A stretch of 64,000 nt of DNA from Schnuerera sp. xch1 (GCF_019931165.1 NZ_JAIOUP010000001.1:1-64000); one strand, 5' to 3'; positions 6,104-15,342 are shown, counted from the stretch's first letter. Notes: generated by a model from the letters alone, not told the origin. Program-made: numbers and translations.

Positions 6104-9031
6104 CTAATCATCGTCTTCATTTCGATTATTTCTATCATCATGTTTGTTGTCACCATGACCATTATTGTCCTTATTTTTCTTATTCTTATTATTTTTCTTA
6201 TCATCAGGACCATTATTTATTAGATCGTCCAGCCAATCTTCAATCCAATTATCTTGATCATGTTCATTACATATTTCTGTTGGTACAGTATATTTATAAT
6301 CACTTGGCACTATTCCATTATTATCACCAGGTTTATAAGCTGGATTCCTTTGTATAAATACTCTTTCTTCTACTTTGTTTTTAGGGCAATACTCACTTGC
6401 AATCTTATTTGTAGTAGTATCGATTTTTTCTTTAACATGTACATCACAGAATTCTTTTGGCTGAGTTCCTCTAACAAATTTTTCACTTCTAATTGTGCTG
6501 CCTCTTGGGTCATCCTTACATAGCTCTGTAGGCAATTTGCCGGATTCAGTACATATATTTACTGTAATAATATCTTTTGGTTGTTCAAAATTCTTTGGTT
6601 CTAATCCTTCGTGAACTTTTGTCATAACTATTTTCCATAATTGTGCAGCCATTGTACTACCTTGATTTAACTTGATTTGAGGAGAATCATTACCAATCCA
6701 TAATCCTGTTACATAATAAGGCGTATACCCCACAAACCAGGCATCAGCTTTATCTTGAGTTGTACCTGTTTTACCGGCTGTTGGCATATTAGGAATCTGA
6801 GCTTTTCCAGCTATGCCATTGCTAACTGTCGTTCTTAAAATATCTGACATAATAAATGCAGTTTGAGGAGAAACCACTGTGTTTTGTTTAGGTGTATGAT
6901 CTATTAATATTTCACCATCATTATCTAATATCTTAGTAAAAGCTATAGGTTCGGTATAAGTTCCGCCATTGGCTATAGAACCATACGCTGCAGTCATTTC
7001 CAAAGGTGTTAACCCTCTAGTCATACCTCCTAAACCCAATGCAGATAGGTTTTCATCATTATTAGAGTTATTTTCAGCTCTAGTAATAAAATTATCATTT
7101 GAAGGGTTGGTTGCATCTATTATTCCCATTTTACTTAGATATTCCATAGAAGTTTGCACTCCTATATTTTGAACTGTTTTAACTGAGTTAACATTTACTG
7201 ACTGCTCAACAGATTGTCTTAATGTATAAGTTCCTCTATAGCCTGTATACCAGTTATTTGGCCAAAGCTTGCCACTAACATAGAAGGGCAAATCATCTAT
7301 TGGAGTTGCTGCTGTATATCCATTATCTAACGCTGGCAAATAAACGGCTATAGGTTTAATTGTTGATCCAGGCTGTCTTGGAGATGAAGTAGCACGATTA
7401 AGAATTCTAGTACCTTCTACATCTCTACCACCAACTAAAGCTTTTATTTGACCAGTCCTATAGTCAATTATTATAGTAGATGATTGTGGTTGAACAATTC
7501 CTTTTTCTTGTCTATAGAAATATTTTGTATTGATGATCAAATCACCTTGTTCATTAATTGAGTAGAAATCGGGATTTTCATTTATAAACTTATTAGAAAT
7601 AGTAATAGATCCATCTTCTCCTACTGTAAACCCATCTTCAGACAGAGATAGGTTACCAACTCTATGGGTTACCAAATTCTTTTCGTCATTTATAGTATAA
7701 TAGTCTCCTATATCTATAGTGTTGTTGTATGGAATTAGCTTTTTATTTTTTATAATTAAATTATCATTTATTAATTCGAAAGTATTTTTTTCCACTATTA
7801 AATTGAAGTTTTCATCTAATAAATTCTGTTTATTATAAAAAATAATATTATTATTATTATTTACTATATTACTAGCATTATCTCGTTTCCAACTTATTAA
7901 AGCAGGAGAATTGATGTTTTCTGTATTACCTAATAAATGTTCAGTAAAATTATCATAGATATCTTCTATTGTTTTTTGCAACTTCAAATCCATTGTTGAA
8001 TATATTTTTAATCCACCAGTATACAGTTTGTTTTCTGCCTGTTCTTTAGTATAACCTAGTTCGTTTATCATTGCATCTATTGCTTGAGCTTTAATATAGT
8101 CATTAAAATAAGAAGAAATACCTTGTATTTTCTTTTGACCTGGTTTAATTTTAGATTTGATATCTTCATTTAAAGCAGTATCATATTCTTCTTTAGAAAT
8201 TTTTCCAAGCTCTAACATTTTATTTAGTACAGTTTTTTGACGTTCAATTGCTCTTTCATTATAGATTGCAATATATTTTTCACCTAGTATATCTACTTGG
8301 CCTACTTCTATATGATTCTTATCATCGAAATTTTCAGGTTTTATGGATTTATATAATGCATACCTAGTAGGACTTTGTGCAATACCAGCTAAAGTAGCAG
8401 ATTCTGCAATGGTTAAATCTTGTACATCTTTTGAAAAATAGGTCTGTGCAGCTTCCTGAACACCATATGCTCCTTGGCCTAAAAATATTCTATTGAAATA
8501 CGCTTCCAATATTTGATCTTTCGTCAATTCTTGTTCAATTTGTAACGATAAGTAAGCTTCTTGTATTTTTCTACTAAATTTTTTTTCAGTGGAAAGATAC
8601 AAATTTTTTGCTAACTGTTGAGTAATAGTGCTTCCTCCTCTTACTATTTCACCTGCTCTCATGTTTTCAATAGCTGATTTTATGATTCCTATTGGATCTA
8701 CACCAATATGATCTTCGAAACGTTCATCTTCTATAGCTATAAATGCATCCTTTAAGTGATCAGGCATTTCATCTATACTTACTATAGTTCTATATTCTTC
8801 TGTTTGAATCTTCTCCAATACATTGTCATTTTGATCCAAAATAATAGAAGTTTGATCCAACAAAGAGTTAATATTTGTAGGATTTATTTCTGGAGCATCT
8901 TTAGCAATGGCAATAACAATGCCACTTACTACACCTGCTGCAATGACACCTATTACGAATAATGCTATAAATAAATTTTTGAAACCTTTTTCCCTCTTTA
9001 ATTTTGTTTTTTTCTTATTTTCCTCTGACAT
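6104..9031 (-). CDS. Class A penicillin-binding protein (PBP1A-like)
   Basis: A 975-aa bifunctional peptidoglycan glycosyltransferase/transpeptidase. It has a cytoplasmic basic N-terminus and a membrane helix at about 19-43. The GT51 domain follows, with putative catalytic E101 (AIEDERFEDH) and RGGSTITQQLAKN at 131-143. The transpeptidase domain has S556-T-I-K559, an SVN motif (QSVNVNS) and AGKTGTTQ. About 140 Asn-rich residues (370-515) intervene between the two domains where most PBP1A proteins have a short link. The C-terminus is Cys-containing and ends in a 30-residue Asn/Asp/Lys tail. AAGGAGGT (9038-9045, minus strand) sets the start. It is monocistronic. Confidence 0.92.
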   Translation of the reverse strand: MSEENKKKTKLKREKGFKNLFIALFVIGVIAAGVVSGIVIAIAKDAPEINPTNINSLLDQTSIILDQNDNVLEKIQTEEYRTIVSIDEMPDHLKDAFIAIEDERFEDHIGVDPIGIIKSAIENMRAGEIVRGGSTITQQLAKNLYLSTEKKFSRKIQEAYLSLQIEQELTKDQILEAYFNRIFLGQGAYGVQEAAQTYFSKDVQDLTIAESATLAGIAQSPTRYALYKSIKPENFDDKNHIEVGQVDILGEKYIAIYNERAIERQKTVLNKMLELGKISKEEYDTALNEDIKSKIKPGQKKIQGISSYFNDYIKAQAIDAMINELGYTKEQAENKLYTGGLKIYSTMDLKLQKTIEDIYDNFTEHLLGNTENINSPALISWKRDNASNIVNNNNNIIFYNKQNLLDENFNLIVEKNTFELINDNLIIKNKKLIPYNNTIDIGDYYTINDEKNLVTHRVGNLSLSEDGFTVGEDGSITISNKFINENPDFYSINEQGDLIINTKYFYRQEKGIVQPQSSTIIIDYRTGQIKALVGGRDVEGTRILNRATSSPRQPGSTIKPIAVYLPALDNGYTAATPIDDLPFYVSGKLWPNNWYTGYRGTYTLRQSVEQSVNVNSVKTVQNIGVQTSMEYLSKMGIIDATNPSNDNFITRAENNSNNDENLSALGLGGMTRGLTPLEMTAAYGSIANGGTYTEPIAFTKILDNDGEILIDHTPKQNTVVSPQTAFIMSDILRTTVSNGIAGKAQIPNMPTAGKTGTTQDKADAWFVGYTPYYVTGLWIGNDSPQIKLNQGSTMAAQLWKIVMTKVHEGLEPKNFEQPKDIITVNICTESGKLPTELCKDDPRGSTIRSEKFVRGTQPKEFCDVHVKEKIDTTTNKIASEYCPKNKVEERVFIQRNPAYKPGDNNGIVPSDYKYTVPTEICNEHDQDNWIEDWLDDLINNGPDDKKNNKNKKNKDNNGHGDNKHDDRNNRNEDDD

Positions 9032-9195
9032 TAAAATACCTCCTTATATACGAACAGGTGATAATTAAATTAATTATAACATACAAACTAATTATTGTTA
9101 ATAAATTGAATTACTATAAATAAATCTTATATTTGATTAAAATATATCCTTATCTTTTAGAATATGCATATATTATATATTAGGAGGGGTATTAT

Positions 9196-9849
9196 ATGAA
9201 ACATTATTTATATATAATGAAAAGAAAGGGATTAATATTATGGATTATTGCCATATTAATATTGGGATTATACATATATAAATATGTTGATAAAAACATT
9301 AGGCCCACTATTGTTGCTATTTCTGAGATTAGAGCCAAATCAGTGACTACACAAGCAATAAATCATATTATAAGTACTAAAATAAAAAGGGACATAAATT
9401 ATAATGATTTAATCTTTGTAAGATATGATAATGAGGGAAGGGTTACTCTCATGCAGGCTAATACTATTTTAATGAATGATATAGCTTCCAAGGTGGCTTT
9501 AGCAGTTCAAGATCAATTAAAAAAGATATCAGAATCTATTATTAAAGTACCTTTAACAAATGCTTTTGATACACAACTTATAAATTTACCTAGCATAAGT
9601 ATAAAAATAGCCCGTCAAGGGTCTGTATCGGTAGATTTCGCTACTGAATTTGAGTCAACTGGTATAAACCAAACAAGGCACAGAATATATATTATTGTGA
9701 ACACTGATATCAAGATGATCTTACCTTTAGTATCAGAAGATATAAGAGTTACAACTAATGTACCTATAGCAGAAACAATTATAGTAGGTGAAGTTCCAGA
9801 CCAATATATCAATGTACCTGAAGATGAAATGTTAAATATAGTTAAATAA
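9196..9849 (+). CDS. yunB: Sporulation protein YunB
   Basis: A 217-aa protein with one N-terminal membrane anchor (about residues 12-28) and a soluble domain outside. The pattern RPTIVAISEIRAKSVTTQAI, the ILMNDIASKVALAVQ segment and the C-terminal ETIIVGEVPDQYINV are typical of the YunB family, which is needed for efficient sporulation in Bacillus by an unknown mechanism. AGGAGGGG at 9182-9189 precedes the ATG. It is divergent from pbp1A and 56 bp upstream of hflX. Confidence 0.85.
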   Translation: MKHYLYIMKRKGLILWIIAILILGLYIYKYVDKNIRPTIVAISEIRAKSVTTQAINHIISTKIKRDINYNDLIFVRYDNEGRVTLMQANTILMNDIASKVALAVQDQLKKISESIIKVPLTNAFDTQLINLPSISIKIARQGSVSVDFATEFESTGINQTRHRIYIIVNTDIKMILPLVSEDIRVTTNVPIAETIIVGEVPDQYINVPEDEMLNIVK

Positions 9850-9905
9850 AATAAGTATAAGTGATATAATAAAATCATAAGATTCTAAATAGAAAGGAAG
9901 ATAAA

Positions 9906-11186
9906 TTGAAAATAGAAGATATTAGAAAAGAAAAAACATTGATTGTAGGAGTTCAATTGAAGGATGATGTTATGGATATAGATGACTCTATGAATGAACT
10001 AGAACAATTAGTAAGTGCAGCTGGAGGTATTGTTGTAACCAGAGTTATGCAGAGAAAGGATTCAATTGATCCTGCATATTTTATAGGAAGAGGAAAAGCA
10101 ATAGAAATAAAGAATTATTGTGATGAATTGAATATCAATACAGTAGTATTTAATGATGAATTATCTGGTGCACAGCTTAGAAACTTAGAGGAAATAATTG
10201 ATAAAAAAGTTGTAGATAGAACAAATTTAATCTTGGACATATTTGCTAATAGAGCAAATTCTAAAGAAGGTAAATTACAGGTAAAACTGGCTCAATTGAG
10301 ATATAGATTGCCTAGATTAGTTGGGTTTAGACAATATTTGTCAAGTGAAGGTGGTGGAATAGGAACTAGAGGTCCTGGGGAACAAAAGTTAGAAACGGAC
10401 AGACGACATTTGCTTAAAGAGATAAATAATATTGAAAGAGCTTTAGGAGAAGTAGAAAAAACAAGAGATATAAAGAGAAAGAAAAGAAAAAATTCTTCAT
10501 TACCTATTGTTGCATTGGTAGGGTATACAAATGCAGGAAAATCTACTTTATTGAATAAAATAATGAAAATGTACAGTGACGGTGACGCATCTAAAAAAGT
10601 ATTTGCAAATGATATGCTTTTTGCAACTTTAGATACCTCTTTAAGAAAGGCAAAACTTCCAAATGGGCAGTTGTTTTTACTCACAGATACAGTAGGATTT
10701 GTTAGCAAGCTTCCTATTCATTTAATAGAAGCTTTTAAGGGGAGCTTAGAAGAAATAAGATATGCAGATTTATTACTTCATGTAGTAGATGCTTCTAATA
10801 AAAATTTAGATATACAAATAGAAACTACATATAATATTCTAAAGGACTTACAAGTTTTAAATAAACCTATAATCACAGTTTTTAACAAAATGGATAAAGC
10901 CAATATTGGTGATTTAATATTGGATAATCGATATGTAGAAAAGAAAATTTTTATCTCAAGCAAATATTCTACTAATATAGATAAATTGTTAAAAATGATT
11001 CAGGATAATCTTTCGACTCAGTATAGAAATGTTACACTAATAGTTCCTTATGATAATCAATCATTAGTTAGTTATTTATTGGATAATTATAATTTTGAAT
11101 ATATTAAATATAAGGAAAATGGAGTAGAATTAAAACTTAATATAAATATTGCAGATTATAAAAGGTGCTCAATGTATTTGGTATAA
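9906..11186 (+). CDS. hflX: Ribosome-splitting GTPase HflX
   Basis: A 426-aa GTPase of the HflX family, which dissociates stalled or stressed ribosomes. The N-terminal HflX domain contains DPAYFIGRGKA and a coiled linker with GIGTRGPGEQKLETDRR. The G domain follows, with G1 GYTNAGKST, G3 DTVGF and G4 NKMD. A short C-terminal domain completes it. The start is a TTG preceded by GAAAGGAAG (9892-9900). No terminator is visible after it. Confidence 0.93.
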   Translation: MKIEDIRKEKTLIVGVQLKDDVMDIDDSMNELEQLVSAAGGIVVTRVMQRKDSIDPAYFIGRGKAIEIKNYCDELNINTVVFNDELSGAQLRNLEEIIDKKVVDRTNLILDIFANRANSKEGKLQVKLAQLRYRLPRLVGFRQYLSSEGGGIGTRGPGEQKLETDRRHLLKEINNIERALGEVEKTRDIKRKKRKNSSLPIVALVGYTNAGKSTLLNKIMKMYSDGDASKKVFANDMLFATLDTSLRKAKLPNGQLFLLTDTVGFVSKLPIHLIEAFKGSLEEIRYADLLLHVVDASNKNLDIQIETTYNILKDLQVLNKPIITVFNKMDKANIGDLILDNRYVEKKIFISSKYSTNIDKLLKMIQDNLSTQYRNVTLIVPYDNQSLVSYLLDNYNFEYIKYKENGVELKLNINIADYKRCSMYLV

Positions 11187-11225
11187 ATCAAACATCAAAA
11201 TAATATTTTTAAGATTTAAAATTGA

Positions 11226-11254
11226 TTGAATTATTAATGGATTTTGGGTATGAT
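11226..11254 (+). promoter_or_regulatory. SigA-type promoter of the Nudix-like gene
   Basis: TTGAAT (11226-11231), a 17-bp spacer and TATGAT (11249-11254) lie 32 bp upstream of the start codon. Confidence 0.5.
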
Positions 11255-11285
11255 AATAGTAATACAATAAAGGAGGCTGAGTTCT

Positions 11286-11726
11286 ATGATTGTAAGAAAT
11301 TGTGCTGGCGGTGTGGTTTTTAACAAAGATAAGGTATTAATATTAAAAAATGATAAAAATGAATGGATATTACCTAAAGGGAAAATTCGTAATGGTTCTC
11401 TCCCAATAGAAACAGCTATTGATCGTATAAAATATGAAACTGGTGTTGATGCCAATATTGTTTCTACTGCTGGAGAGACTAGTTACGAATTTTTTTCTTT
11501 ATCAAGAAAACAATCAGTATGTAACATAATTATTTGGTATGTAATGGAATCGCTAAATGAACATTGTAATATAAATAAAAAAGAAAGCTTTAGAGATGGT
11601 GGATTTTATCCAGTTGATAAGGCAATTGAAATGATTACTTACAGTCAAGATAGATCCTTAGTGAGTTTATCCTATAAAAAATACCTTCAATTTAAAAAAC
11701 GTGAAATTAATGAGATCTTTGCTTAA
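11286..11726 (+). CDS. Nudix-fold protein with degenerate Nudix box
   Basis: A 146-aa single-domain protein that aligns with Nudix hydrolases (AGGVVFNKDKVLIL, then WILPKGK). The box Gx5Ex7REUxEExGU is largely lost. G32 and the final E51/G53 remain, but the expected E, R, E and E positions are S38, D46, R47 and Y50. The metal-binding glutamates needed for pyrophosphohydrolase activity are therefore mostly missing, so it may bind rather than cleave its nucleotide ligand. It is not truncated. GGAGG precedes the ATG. It is monocistronic, with its own promoter and terminator. Confidence 0.8.
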   Translation: MIVRNCAGGVVFNKDKVLILKNDKNEWILPKGKIRNGSLPIETAIDRIKYETGVDANIVSTAGETSYEFFSLSRKQSVCNIIIWYVMESLNEHCNINKKESFRDGGFYPVDKAIEMITYSQDRSLVSLSYKKYLQFKKREINEIFA

Positions 11727-11749
11727 AATAAAATCGAACAAATAATCTA

Positions 11750-11783
11750 AGGTAGGCTTAAAAAATGTCTGCCTCTTTTTTTA
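11750..11783 (+). terminator. Rho-independent terminator after the Nudix-like gene
   Basis: The stem GGTAGGC / GTCTGCC is followed by TCTTTTTTT. Confidence 0.75.
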
Positions 11784-11807
11784 TATTATTAATTTGATAA
11801 TATTATA

Positions 11808-11836
11808 TTAATTATAATTTTAAATCATGTTATAAT
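11808..11836 (+). promoter_or_regulatory. Extended -10 promoter of the YigZ-family gene
   Basis: TATAAT at 11831-11836 is preceded by TGT (11828-11830), an extended -10. The weak -35 TTAATT (11808-11813) is 17 bp upstream. Confidence 0.55.
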
Positions 11837-11892
11837 CGAATTGTATATTATATTTAGAAATATTTACTTAATTAATAGAAAGAGGGACTAAA

Positions 11893-12540
11893 ATGGACAA
11901 AATATATAGAACTGTACACAGATATGGAGAAGAAGAAATAATAATAAATAAGTCTAGATTTATTGGCCATTCTATGCCTGTTGAAAAGGAAGATGATGCT
12001 TTAGAATTTATTGATAAGATAAAAAGTGAACATAGAGATGCTACGCATAATGTATATGCATACGTTGTCGGTAAAAATAGCAATATACAAAGATTTAGTG
12101 ATGATGGGGAACCTTCTGGCACAGGGGGTATTCCAGTATTAGAAGTTATAAAAAAAGAAAATCTTAGAAATGTGGTAATTGTGGTTACAAGATATTTTGG
12201 TGGTATAAAACTGGGAGCTGGAGGGCTTATAAGAGCTTATACAAAAGGAGCTAAAGTTGGGTTAGAATCAGGAACTATAATAGATAAAATTCTTCATACT
12301 CGATTAAAGATTAGAATTGATTATACTCTATATGGGATGATTGAGAATTATTTAAATACAGAAGGATATATAATAGATAATATTACATATGATGAGGCAG
12401 TTAATATATTTGTTTATATTAAATTTTTAGATGTGGAATATTTTCAGAAGACTATTACGGATTTAACTAGTGGAAATGTAACTATAGAATATATAGATGA
12501 GGAATATATTGCAATGAAAGATGGGAAGATAATCAGATAA
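11893..12540 (+). CDS. YigZ/IMPACT family protein (UPF0029)
   Basis: A 215-aa protein. The N-terminal UPF0029 domain carries the family signature DDGEPSGTGGIPVL (about 75-88) and RYFGGIKLGAGGLIRAYTKG (about 102-121). The C-terminal part fits the DUF1949 ferredoxin-like domain. The molecular role in bacteria is not well defined; eukaryotic IMPACT acts on GCN2 signalling. AGAGGG precedes the ATG. It is monocistronic. Confidence 0.88.
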   Translation: MDKIYRTVHRYGEEEIIINKSRFIGHSMPVEKEDDALEFIDKIKSEHRDATHNVYAYVVGKNSNIQRFSDDGEPSGTGGIPVLEVIKKENLRNVVIVVTRYFGGIKLGAGGLIRAYTKGAKVGLESGTIIDKILHTRLKIRIDYTLYGMIENYLNTEGYIIDNITYDEAVNIFVYIKFLDVEYFQKTITDLTSGNVTIEYIDEEYIAMKDGKIIR

Positions 12541-12623
12541 GTTAAGTTTATAATCGAAAAGGCGAAAAGTTTGGAATTCAATATTCTGTATGATGATTAT
12601 GTATATACTATATTGATCAAATT

Positions 12624-12661
12624 AAAAAAGAATAGGACATAATTATGTCCTATTCTTTTTT
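12624..12661. terminator. Bidirectional terminator between YigZ and TSUP genes
   Basis: A perfect 38-bp palindrome (AAAAAAGAATAGGACATAA on the left arm) has T runs on both strands. It overlaps the last codons of the minus-strand TSUP gene. Confidence 0.85.
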
Positions 12662-12997
12662 AAAAAATTCATATATTCCTATAAAAAGCAGGAAAATAGC
12701 AAAATACTTTCTAAGAGAATTTGGATTTAATTTAATTGCAATAAGTGCACCTGCGATAGTACTAACTATACCTCCTAGAATGATCCATTTAGTATATTTA
12801 AATTCTATATTTTTTTCTCTGATATGAATTACTAGTGCTACAATGGATACAGGAATAAATACAATAAGATTTATCCCTTGTGCTTGTTGCTGCTCTAGGT
12901 TGGCAAAAATCACCAAAGAAGGTATTAGTATTGCACCTCCACCAATTCCCATTCCACTTATTATCCCTGATAGAAGTCCAATTATAAATAATTTCAT
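12650..12997 (-). CDS. TSUP (TauE/SafE) permease, second half-protein
   Basis: A 115-aa membrane protein equivalent to one repeat of the usual ~250-aa TSUP anion or sulfur-compound transporter. The signature GIISGMGIGGGAILIPSLV lies at about 10-28, followed by three more hydrophobic segments. It starts within the last four bases of the upstream half-gene, so the two are translationally coupled and probably form a heterodimer. The substrate is unknown; family members export sulfite, sulfoacetate or other anions. Confidence 0.85.
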   Translation of the reverse strand: MKLFIIGLLSGIISGMGIGGGAILIPSLVIFANLEQQQAQGINLIVFIPVSIVALVIHIREKNIEFKYTKWIILGGIVSTIAGALIAIKLNPNSLRKYFAIFLLFIGIYEFFKKE

Positions 12998-13353
12998 CTT
13001 ATTATCATCCTTATAGCAGTAAGTATGATAATACTACCAAAAATTTTTCTAAGTGTTGGGGTAGGAATTTTTTTTAAAAATTTTGCTCCAATAATGCTAC
13101 CAACAATACCACCTAAGCCAACTATTATTGCTATATCAAATCTTATTATCTTATTATATAGATATATAAAGGTACTTATAATAGTTAGAGGTAGTATTAT
13201 AGATATTGCAGTTGCATGAGCCTTATAGTCTTTTAATCCAAGTAAAAAAACAAGAGCAGGAACTACTAAAGTTCCTCCACCAGATCCAAATAATCCATTA
13301 ATTAGACCTGCTATTAGCCCAATTATAATTAACTTAATAGATTTAGAATGCAT
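12994..13353 (-). CDS. TSUP (TauE/SafE) permease, first half-protein
   Basis: A 119-aa membrane protein with the same repeat motif as its partner (GLINGLFGSGGGTLVVPALV at about 16-35) and about four hydrophobic segments. AGGGGAG lies just upstream on the minus strand. It overlaps the next gene by 4 bp. Neither half shows a frameshift scar, because each has its own start and the motif is in the same relative place. This looks like a genuine two-gene permease, not a broken one. Confidence 0.85.
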   Translation of the reverse strand: MHSKSIKLIIIGLIAGLINGLFGSGGGTLVVPALVFLLGLKDYKAHATAISIILPLTIISTFIYLYNKIIRFDIAIIVGLGGIVGSIIGAKFLKKIPTPTLRKIFGSIIILTAIRMIIR

Positions 13354-13467
13354 ATTTTTCTCCCCTATGGTATAATTGATAATGATATTATGGGTTGTTA
13401 TTAGTTATTAATTTTTCCACAATGATATAACTTATACTTAAAGGTGTAAAATTATGGAGGTAGCATA

Positions 13468-14193
13468 ATGGATAAAACATGTAATAATATAGCAAAATGG
13501 CTTAATGGCAAAGTGTTTGAAGCAAATGCAAAAGGAATAATATTTGGATTAAGTGGTGGTATAGACTCTGCAGTATTAGCAGGATTATCCAAAATAGCCT
13601 TTCCAGAAGATTCTTTAGGTTTAATAATGCCATGTCATAGCAATCCTGTAGATGAAGAACATGCATTGTTAGTAGCAGATAGCCTAGATTTAAAAGTTGA
13701 AAAAGTTGATTTAACCGAGACATATGATCAGTTATTACAATCTTTAAACTTAGAGGGTACAAACAATCTAGCTACTGCAAATATTAAACCAAGGCTTAGA
13801 ATGATAACATTATATTATTATGCCCAAACTCATAATTATTTAGTTACTGGTGCTAGTAATAAGAGTGAAATTATGGTTGGATATTTCACGAAACATGGCG
13901 ATAGTGGTGTGGATTTGTTACCTTTAGCTTCTTTCACAAAGACAGAAATTCGCGAAATGGCTAGATGTTTAAATATACCTAAGATAATAATAAATAAATC
14001 ACCTACAGCAGGGCTTTGGAAAAACCAAACGGATGAAAAAGAAATGGGATTTGGATACGATGTTTTAGATAATTATATTAAGAAAAAAACTGGGCCTAAA
14101 GATATAGTGGAAAAAATAGACACAATGTATAGAAAAAGTGAACACAAAAGAAATTTTCCACCAATATATGTACCTAAGGATTATAACATATGA
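13468..14193 (+). CDS. nadE: NAD+ synthetase (ammonia-dependent)
   Basis: A 241-aa adenylating amide synthase that converts nicotinate adenine dinucleotide to NAD+. The ATP-pyrophosphatase loop is S29-G-G-I-D-S34. TGASNKSEIMVGYFTKHGD near 128-146 and SPTAGLW near 175 are family motifs. There is no glutaminase domain, so it should use ammonia. GGAGGT precedes the ATG. It is monocistronic and divergent from the TSUP genes. Confidence 0.93.
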   Translation: MDKTCNNIAKWLNGKVFEANAKGIIFGLSGGIDSAVLAGLSKIAFPEDSLGLIMPCHSNPVDEEHALLVADSLDLKVEKVDLTETYDQLLQSLNLEGTNNLATANIKPRLRMITLYYYAQTHNYLVTGASNKSEIMVGYFTKHGDSGVDLLPLASFTKTEIREMARCLNIPKIIINKSPTAGLWKNQTDEKEMGFGYDVLDNYIKKKTGPKDIVEKIDTMYRKSEHKRNFPPIYVPKDYNI

Positions 14194-14256
14194 TATTTTA
14201 TACTTTTCCAAACTATATTAAAATGTATTAGTAACAATTAAGGAGGTTGAATAGTA

Positions 14257-15000
14257 ATGGCAGGTCACTCAAAATGGAATAATATTAAAAATAAAAAAGG
14301 CAAAGAAGATACAAGAAGAGCTAAGGAGTTTACAAAATTAGGAAGATATATAATGGTAGCTGCTAGAGAAGGCGGAGCAGATCCAGAATATAACCCATCA
14401 CTAAAAGCTGCTATTGAAAAAGCTAAAGCATCTAATATGCCTAATGACAATATAGAGAGAGCAATTAAAAAAGGTAGTGGAGAACTAGAAGGAGACTCTT
14501 TTGAAGAAATAAAATATGAGGGATATGGACCAGGAGGAATAGCAGTATATGTAACTTGTTTAACTGATAATAGAAACAGAACTGCTTCAGACATACGACA
14601 TGCTTTTGATAAATTTGGTGGTAACTTAGGACAATCAGGATGTGTTTCATTCATGTTTGATAGAAAAGGACTATTATTTATAGAGAAAAATGATTCTATT
14701 GATGAAGATGAATTAATGCTTGAGGCCATAGATTTAGGAGCTGAGGATATTGTTAATGAAAAGAATGGATTCGAAATCGTGACTGATACTGAAGATTTCG
14801 ATAGAATTAGAGATTCATTAAACGAAAGTGGGTACGAGTTTTCAATAGCAGAGACTTTATTCATACCACAAAATACTACTAAGCTAAATGATGATAAAGA
14901 TATTAAAAATATGGTAAAATTGATTGAAACATTAGAAGACAATGATGACGTTCAAGATGTATATCATAATTGGGATATACCGTTTGATATTGAAGAATAG
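14257..15000 (+). CDS. yebC: YebC/PmpR family protein
   Basis: A 247-aa protein with the typical start MAGHSKWNNIKNKKGKEDTR and the GPGGIAVYV motif. The family has been annotated as transcriptional regulators, and members are now linked to translation of proline-rich or stalling motifs. AGGAGGT precedes the ATG. The last codons contain a 49-bp stretch (14933-14981) repeated exactly at 21901-21949, and the protein ends FDIEE while the relic copy ends EDLELQN. Confidence 0.95.
   Translation: MAGHSKWNNIKNKKGKEDTRRAKEFTKLGRYIMVAAREGGADPEYNPSLKAAIEKAKASNMPNDNIERAIKKGSGELEGDSFEEIKYEGYGPGGIAVYVTCLTDNRNRTASDIRHAFDKFGGNLGQSGCVSFMFDRKGLLFIEKNDSIDEDELMLEAIDLGAEDIVNEKNGFEIVTDTEDFDRIRDSLNESGYEFSIAETLFIPQNTTKLNDDKDIKNMVKLIETLEDNDDVQDVYHNWDIPFDIEE
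14933..14981 (+). repeat. 49-bp perfect direct repeat, left copy (3' end of yebC)
   Basis: This stretch encodes LEDNDDVQDVYHNWDIP in yebC and is identical, base for base, to 21901-21949. The copies are 6,968 bp apart and flank the glycerol block. Sequence diverges at once on both sides, although the encoded protein upstream remains similar (LIET versus FIDA). Confidence 0.97.
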
Positions 15001-15342
15001 CATTTTTATCTAAGCAAGTTCAATGGTTATAGCCATGATGGAATATATAAAAGTTTAATATTCCAAGTGTGATAAGATAAACATCTCTATTTTTATTGGG
15101 TAAAAACAAAACAATAATTATGGAGGTGTTTTTTGTATTTAGAATTTAATTGTTCGAACACTCTAAAATAAACATCACTCAGATATGTCCCTTATCACTA
15201 ACTAATGAAAAGATAATAAAAAAAGTAAGTATAAAACTTCATTAAGTAGTTTAAATAATTAACATGTATATTTTATTATAACCTATAATAAATATATTGA
15301 AGAGTATTGAAATATAAAAAAAGTTAAGACAAGGACGGTGCT
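15001..15342 (+). other. Intergenic region between yebC and glpP
   Basis: A 342-bp AT-rich gap without a gene. It holds a small hairpin (TGGAATAT at 15039-15046 with ATATTCCA at 15058-15065). A longer candidate terminator is also present: AAACATCTC at 15079-15087 pairs with GAGGTGTTT at 15123-15131 and leads into a T run, with a long loop. A TATAAT at 15284-15289 could serve glpP, with TTAACA at 15259-15264 at a poor 19-bp spacing. It forms the left edge of the glycerol block. Confidence 0.5.

Noticed and set aside
6100-6523. His/Tyr-rich plus-strand frames opposite the PBP tail
   Set aside because: They arise from the low-complexity Asn/Asp/Lys tail and nearby sequence read on the opposite strand.
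7838-7866. ATT/TAT trinucleotide run resembling a microsatellite or array
   Set aside because: It codes for the Asn run of the class A PBP; too short and not spaced like a CRISPR array.
14265-14942. 225-aa open frame on the minus strand
   Set aside because: It lies wholly inside yebC, is Ser/Leu-rich as expected for the antisense of an AT-rich gene, and has no ribosome site.
15079-15131. GlpP-type leader before glpP
   Set aside because: The hairpin has a 35-nt loop and lies upstream of the only promoter-like sequence, so it fits a weak yebC terminator better than an antitermination leader.
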